DNA of 64,000 bases from NCBI GenBank assembly GCA_031181345.1, contig JAPSLC010000012.1:1-64000 (forward strand), given 5' to 3'. The notes under the pieces were generated by a model. It had not been told where the DNA came from. It saw nothing but the letters and a program-made list of their open reading frames with translations, and did no database searches. The stretch comes from Cupriavidus sp. GTDB taxonomy: Bacteria > Pseudomonadota > Gammaproteobacteria > Burkholderiales > Burkholderiaceae. Position 1 is the stretch's first letter. Every line of letters starts with the position of its first letter. Made by a program: the position numbers and the translations under genes. This document shows, piece by piece, positions 60,366 through 64,000 of this stretch.

Positions 60366-61003
60366 ACCGGACCGTGGCGGCCGCGGGACTCGCCGCCTGG
60401 CTGGCGGCGTGCGGCCATCTGTCGCCATCGCCATCGCCATCGCCTTCGCCTTCGCCTTCGCCATCGCCATCGCCTTCGCCTTCGCCATCGCGATCGCCAT
60501 CACTGCCCCGATCCGCGCCCGCGCCCGTGCTGCGCCTGCCGCCGGCGGCGCTGCAGCGCACGCTTTCCCTGCAGCAGCATATCGAGGTGCGCTACCGCAC
60601 CGCCGACGGCGGGACCGAAACGCGCGAGTTGATCGCGCTGCTGCAGGCCGACGCCGCGCATACGCGGCTGGCCGCGGTGGCCGGCGGCCAGGTGCTGGCG
60701 CGGCTGGACTGGGATGGCACGCGGCTCGACGTCGCGCGCGCCTCGTGGGCGCCCGCGCAGCTCGATCCGGAACGCATCCTCAGCGACCTGCAGCTGTCGC
60801 TGTGGCCGCTGCGCGCGGTCGCGGACGCGTTGCCGGCAGGCTGGACCGTGCGGGAGGCGCAAGGGCGGCGCGTGCTGCGGGACGGCGACGAGGTCGTCGC
60901 TGAAGTCGTGCAGGCCGACGCCGACACGCTGCGCTTCACGCAACATCGCGGCGGCTATGCGCTGACGATTCGCACGCTGGCCGGCGGCAAGGGGGCGCGA
61001 TGA
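60353..61003 (+). CDS. apeN: DUF3261-type lipoprotein of the aryl polyene cluster with Ser-Pro repeat
   Basis: This 216-residue protein uses a TTG start at 60353 that follows GGAGGAA and overlaps the flavoprotein gene; no ATG is available. The signal ends in a lipobox (LAAC) and is followed at once by a Ser-Pro stretch coded by 6-bp repeats. The folded part (about 65-216) matches the DUF3261 lipoproteins of aryl polyene clusters, with RLDWDGTRLDVARASWAPAQ. It may receive or insert the pigment lipid at the outer membrane. The Ser-Pro spacer probably holds the domain off the membrane. Confidence 0.8.
   Translation: MPRLNRTVAAAGLAAWLAACGHLSPSPSPSPSPSPSPSPSPSPSPSRSPSLPRSAPAPVLRLPPAALQRTLSLQQHIEVRYRTADGGTETRELIALLQADAAHTRLAAVAGGQVLARLDWDGTRLDVARASWAPAQLDPERILSDLQLSLWPLRAVADALPAGWTVREAQGRRVLRDGDEVVAEVVQADADTLRFTQHRGGYALTIRTLAGGKGAR
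60422..60499 (+). repeat. 6-bp tandem repeat array encoding Ser-Pro
   Basis: Eleven TCGCCA/TCGCCT units in a row, then TCGCGA and TCGCCA, encode a Ser-Pro string directly after the lipobox cysteine region. It is a likely site of replication slippage that keeps the frame. Confidence 0.93.
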
Positions 61004-62199
61004 TGCCTGCGCAAACGCGGCCGATCCATCTGAACGCCATGGGCGTGCTGTGCGCACTGGGCAATGGCGCCGATGCAGTCCGCGCCGCGCTGTGGCGCGA
61101 CGACGGTCCGCACGGCGGCGAGGTCACCGATCGCTTCACGCCCGGCAGAGCCCTGCATGTCGGCAGCCTGCCGTCGCCGCCGGCGCTGGGGGACGATGTG
61201 CCCCCGTCGCAGCGCACGCATAACAACGCGATGCTGCAGCACGCATTGGCGCAAATCCGGCCCGAGGCCGAGGCGGCATTGAGCCGCTTCGGCGCAGCGC
61301 GCGTGGCCGTGGTGCTCGGCACCAGTACCTCGGGCATCCGCGAGGGCGGGGAGGCGGTGCGGGCGCGGGTCGCGCAGGGTCACTGGCCGGATGCCTTCCA
61401 CTATGCGCAGCAGGAACTGGGCACGACGGCGGCCTTCGTCGCCGCGCAGCTTGGCGCCCGCGGCCCTGCCTACACGCTGTCGACCGCCTGCTCGTCCGGT
61501 GCGAAGACGCTGGCGGCAGCCGCGCGGCTGCTGGACGCCGGCATCGCCGATGCCGTGATCGCCGGCGCTGCGGACTCGCTGTGCCCGTTTACGATCGGCG
61601 GGTTCAGCGCGCTGGAGGCGGTATCCGCCGCGCGCGCCAATCCGTTCTCCGCGCATCGCGCCGGCATCAATCTGGGCGAGGGCGCCGCGCTGTTCGTGCT
61701 GTCGCGCGAGCCCGGGCCGGTGCGGCTGTCCGGCTGGGGCGAGAGCTCGGATGCCTACCATATTTCCGCGCCGGACCCCGAAGGCAAGGGCGCGCAGCAG
61801 GCGATGCGGCAGGCGCTGGCGCGGGCCGGTCTCGCACCGGCGCAGATCGACTATCTGAACCTGCACGGCACCGGGACGGAACACAACGACGCGATGGAAT
61901 CGCGCGCCGTGCATGCGGTGCTCGGCGCCGACGTGCCCGCCAGTTCGACCAAGCCGATGACCGGCCATGCGCTGGGCGCCGCTGGCGCGATCGAAGCCGC
62001 GCTGCTGTGGCACACCCTGGTGGACAACCCGCACGGACGGCTGCCGCCGCATTGGTGGGACGGCGCGCCCGATTCCGCGCTGCCGGCATTGCGGCTGGTG
62101 GGCCCGGGCGAACGGCTCGGCCGCGCGCCGCGCCATGCGATGAGCAGCTCGTTTGCCTTCGGCGGCAGCAACTGCGCGCTGATCCTGAGCGCGGCGTGA
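61000..62199 (+). CDS. apeO: Beta-ketoacyl-ACP synthase of the aryl polyene cluster
   Basis: This 399-residue ketosynthase has the full Cys-His-His set: Cys164 in STACSSGAK, His in HGTGTEHND and His in GHALGAAG. It catalyses decarboxylative condensation with malonyl-ACP. With the chain-length-factor-like subunit or the last ketosynthase of the operon it extends the conjugated chain. It starts inside the lipoprotein stop codon (ATGATG). Confidence 0.92.
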   Translation: MMPAQTRPIHLNAMGVLCALGNGADAVRAALWRDDGPHGGEVTDRFTPGRALHVGSLPSPPALGDDVPPSQRTHNNAMLQHALAQIRPEAEAALSRFGAARVAVVLGTSTSGIREGGEAVRARVAQGHWPDAFHYAQQELGTTAAFVAAQLGARGPAYTLSTACSSGAKTLAAAARLLDAGIADAVIAGAADSLCPFTIGGFSALEAVSAARANPFSAHRAGINLGEGAALFVLSREPGPVRLSGWGESSDAYHISAPDPEGKGAQQAMRQALARAGLAPAQIDYLNLHGTGTEHNDAMESRAVHAVLGADVPASSTKPMTGHALGAAGAIEAALLWHTLVDNPHGRLPPHWWDGAPDSALPALRLVGPGERLGRAPRHAMSSSFAFGGSNCALILSAA

Positions 62200-62204
62200 C
62201 GACG

Positions 62205-62738
62205 ATGACCATGAACACGAGTACGAACACGAGTACGGACACGAGTACGAACGCCGCGGCGTCCCGCGTTCCCGCGGAAGCGGACAAGGATCGCGGCGAT
62301 ATCGGCGCCATGGTGCCGCATGGCGGCGCGATGCTGCTGCTCGATGCGCTGATCCATGCCGACGAGGAGCATGCGATCGCGCGCGCGACCGTGCGGCCGA
62401 CGCAGCTGTTCGTCGACGCGCACGGCATGCCGGCCTGGGTCGGCGTCGAATACATGGCGCAGACCATCGCGGCGTGGTCGGGCGCGCGCGCACGCCGCGC
62501 CGGCAATGCGCCGGCGATCGGCTTTCTGCTCGGGTCGCGCCGCTATGCCTGCGACGTGCCGGCCTTTCCCCGCGGCAGCGTGCTGACCATCACCGCCCGC
62601 GTCGAGCTGATCGGCGATAACGGCCTGGGCATGTTCTCGTGCGCCATCGACACGGACGGGCGCGAGGTCGCCCGCGCCAACGTTTCCGTTTTCCAGCCTG
62701 CGGACGCGCAGGCTTTCTTGCAAGGACACAAGCCATGA
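62205..62738 (+). CDS. apeP: Hotdog 3-hydroxyacyl-ACP dehydratase of the aryl polyene cluster
   Basis: This 177-residue protein has a polar N-terminal tail of about 25 residues, with Asn-Thr-Ser-Thr repeats, ahead of a hotdog domain. MVPHGGAMLLLD supplies the histidine (His39) and VGVEYMAQTIAAWSG the acidic partner. It removes water after each ketoreduction to give the conjugated double bonds. It starts 5 bp after the ketosynthase stop and overlaps the reductase start. Confidence 0.88.
   Translation: MTMNTSTNTSTDTSTNAAASRVPAEADKDRGDIGAMVPHGGAMLLLDALIHADEEHAIARATVRPTQLFVDAHGMPAWVGVEYMAQTIAAWSGARARRAGNAPAIGFLLGSRRYACDVPAFPRGSVLTITARVELIGDNGLGMFSCAIDTDGREVARANVSVFQPADAQAFLQGHKP
62214..62249 (+). 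repeat. Three 12-bp tandem repeats at the dehydratase N-terminus
   Basis: AACACGAGTACG occurs twice exactly and a third time with one change, coding for Asn-Thr-Ser-Thr, Asn-Thr-Ser-Thr, Asp-Thr-Ser-Thr. Confidence 0.9.
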
Positions 62739-63466
62739 GCGATCACACCGTCCTCGTGACCGGCTCCTCGCGCGGCATCGGCCGCGCCATCGCGCTGCGG
62801 CTCGCGCGCGAGGGCCATGACATCGTAGTGCACTGCCGCTCGCGGCGCGACGAGGCCGAATCGGTCGCCGACATGGTGCGCAGCCTTGGCCGCGCCGCGC
62901 GTGTGCTGGCCTTCGATGTGGCCGATCGCGAGCAATCCGCGCAGGCGCTGCAGCAGGACATCGATGCGCACGGCGCCTACTACGGCGTGGTCTGCAATGC
63001 CGGCATCGCGCGCGATGCCGCCTTTCCGGCGATGACCGGCGCCGAGTGGGACGAGGTCATCCATACCAACCTCGATGCCTTCTACAACGTGCTGAATCCG
63101 GTGGTGATGCCGATGGTCCAGCGGCGCGCGCCGGGCCGCATCGTCACGCTCTCGTCGGTTTCCGGCCTGGTCGGCAACCGCGGGCAGGCCAACTACAGCG
63201 CGGCCAAGGCCGGCATCATCGGCGCGACCAAGGCACTGGCGATCGAGCTGGCCAAGCGCCAGATCACCGTCAATTGCGTGGCGCCGGGCCTGATCGACAC
63301 CGACATGATCGACGCGGCCGTCCGCGACGAGGCGTTGCGCCTGATTCCCGCGCGCCGCATGGGCACGCCGGACGAGGTGGCCGCGACGGTGGCCTTCCTG
63401 CTGTCGGCCGACGCGGGCTACATCACGCGCCAGGTGATCTCGGTCAACGGAGGGATGTTCGGATGA
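62735..63466 (+). CDS. apeQ: 3-oxoacyl-ACP reductase (FabG-like) of the aryl polyene cluster
   Basis: This is a 243-residue short-chain dehydrogenase. The NADP-binding GSSRGIG lies at 10-16, NAG at 88-90, and the catalytic Ser141, Tyr154 and Lys158 (YSAAK) are in place. It reduces the beta-keto group after each condensation. It overlaps both the dehydratase (4 bp) and the following ketosynthase (ATGA). Confidence 0.92.
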   Translation: MSDHTVLVTGSSRGIGRAIALRLAREGHDIVVHCRSRRDEAESVADMVRSLGRAARVLAFDVADREQSAQALQQDIDAHGAYYGVVCNAGIARDAAFPAMTGAEWDEVIHTNLDAFYNVLNPVVMPMVQRRAPGRIVTLSSVSGLVGNRGQANYSAAKAGIIGATKALAIELAKRQITVNCVAPGLIDTDMIDAAVRDEALRLIPARRMGTPDEVAATVAFLLSADAGYITRQVISVNGGMFG

Positions 63467-64000
63467 AGCGCGTCGTCGTCACCGGCGCCGGCGCCATCAG
63501 CGCGCTGGGCAACGATTGGGCCACGGTCGCGCCACGGCTGCGCGCCGGCCAGAGCGCCGTCGTCAGGATGGAGGACTGGAGCAAGTACAAGGGCCTGAAC
63601 ACGCAGCTGGCCGCGCCGGTTGCGGACTTCGAGACGCCGGCGCACTACACCCGCAAGCGCACCCGCGGCATGGGCCGCGTGGCGCTGATGGCGGTGCTGG
63701 CCAGCGAGGCGGCGCTGCGTGATGCCGGTCTGCATGGCGACCCGCTGGTCACCAGCGGCGAGCTCGGGATCGCCTATGGCTCTTCCACGGGCACGCCCGA
63801 AGCCGTGGCGGACTTCGGCCGGATGCTGCTGGACTGCTCGACCGAGGGCGTCAGCGCGACCACCTACATCCGCATGATGCCGCATACCACCGCGGTCAAT
63901 ATCGGCGTGTTCTTCGGCATCACGGGCCGCATCCTGACCACCTCCAGCGCCTGCACCTCGGGCAGCCAGGGCATCGGCTACGCCTACGAGACCATCCGCG
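63463..64000 (+). CDS. apeR: Beta-ketoacyl-ACP synthase II-like, 3' end outside window
   Basis: The first 179 codons of a FabF-like ketosynthase are present and the frame is open at the window end. It starts MKRVVVTGAGAISALGNDW and has the active-site cysteine at 164 in TTSSACTSGSQG. It is the second true ketosynthase of the cluster. The start overlaps the FabG-like stop. Whether further cluster genes follow cannot be seen. Confidence 0.9.
   Translation, partial: MKRVVVTGAGAISALGNDWATVAPRLRAGQSAVVRMEDWSKYKGLNTQLAAPVADFETPAHYTRKRTRGMGRVALMAVLASEAALRDAGLHGDPLVTSGELGIAYGSSTGTPEAVADFGRMLLDCSTEGVSATTYIRMMPHTTAVNIGVFFGITGRILTTSSACTSGSQGIGYAYETIR

Noticed and set aside
60422..60499. Repeat arrays considered as CRISPR or phase-variable on/off switches
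   Set aside because: Units are 6-12 bp without spacers, so not CRISPR; units are multiples of three, so slippage cannot switch the frame.
49501..64000. Lack of an aromatic amino-acid ammonia-lyase taken as a sign of a defective aryl polyene cluster
   Set aside because: Characterised systems can use hydroxybenzoate starters made elsewhere (from chorismate), activated by the cluster ligase; the cluster also continues beyond the window.

Overview
The window is 64 kb of very GC-rich bacterial chromosome. Codon use is strongly G/C at third positions, and there are many LysR regulators, a Bug/TctC-type binding protein, RraA-family lyases, an ssu sulfonate locus and an aryl polyene locus. Together these point to a soil- or plant-associated Betaproteobacterium of the Burkholderiales (Burkholderiaceae-like). 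The genus cannot be fixed from sequence alone. No rRNA, tRNA, CRISPR array, transposase or phage gene was recognised. The window looks like chromosomal accessory and metabolic territory without recent insertion-sequence activity.

Left part (1-12.7 kb): the end of a GntR/FCD regulator with a flavin-reductase-like protein, a TfoX-domain protein, and an acyl-CoA ligase coupled to a NodS-like methyltransferase. These are followed by a LysR/EamA exporter pair, an EmrAB-like efflux unit with a small lipoprotein, another LysR, and a PaiB/MocR pair.

Sugar-acid block (12.7-19.6 kb): a LysR regulator is divergent from an operon of an IlvD/Edd-family aldonate dehydratase, a semialdehyde dehydrogenase, an MFS anion/H+ symporter and a DapA-family dehydratase. 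This reads as a complete non-phosphorylating (Weimberg-type) route from a pentonate such as L-arabonate to 2-oxoglutarate.

Middle (19.7-29.3 kb): a divergent MurA paralogue, an unknown Cys-motif protein, a LysR/MFS pair, a catabolic cluster with two RraA-family genes flanking a Bug receptor, and a lipoprotein multicopper oxidase.

Sulfonate block (29.4-35.3 kb): ssuA-ssuD-ssuC-ssuB-ssuE-ssuF plus a second ssuA paralogue. It is followed by a secreted GH68 levansucrase with a small lipoprotein (35.8-37.8 kb).

Mixed block (37.9-48.9 kb): an old-yellow-enzyme/RidA pair with its LysR, a lone Phd/YefM antitoxin-like protein, an AraC regulator, a LysE exporter, an oxalate/formate-type transporter, and a putative glycolipid-binding protein. 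An ECF41 sigma factor follows with its partner AhpD-like protein and a visible ECF41 promoter, and then a chemoreceptor.

Right end (49.5 kb to beyond the window): a tightly packed operon of at least 17 genes for an aryl polyene (APE, xanthomonadin-like) pigment. Its order matches the E. coli apeC-apeR order as I remember it, with three differences. The acyl ligase carries a C-terminal hotdog dehydratase-like domain. The glycosyltransferase/acyltransferase is two separate genes. A flavin-dependent halogenase-like gene (WxWxIP motif) is inserted between the MMPL exporter and the DUF3261 lipoprotein. The last ketosynthase runs off the window.

Two further patterns recur. Short tandem repeats with 6-, 9- or 12-bp units sit in coding sequences, mostly near gene ends. 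A large palindromic repeat occurs twice, each time between convergent genes.
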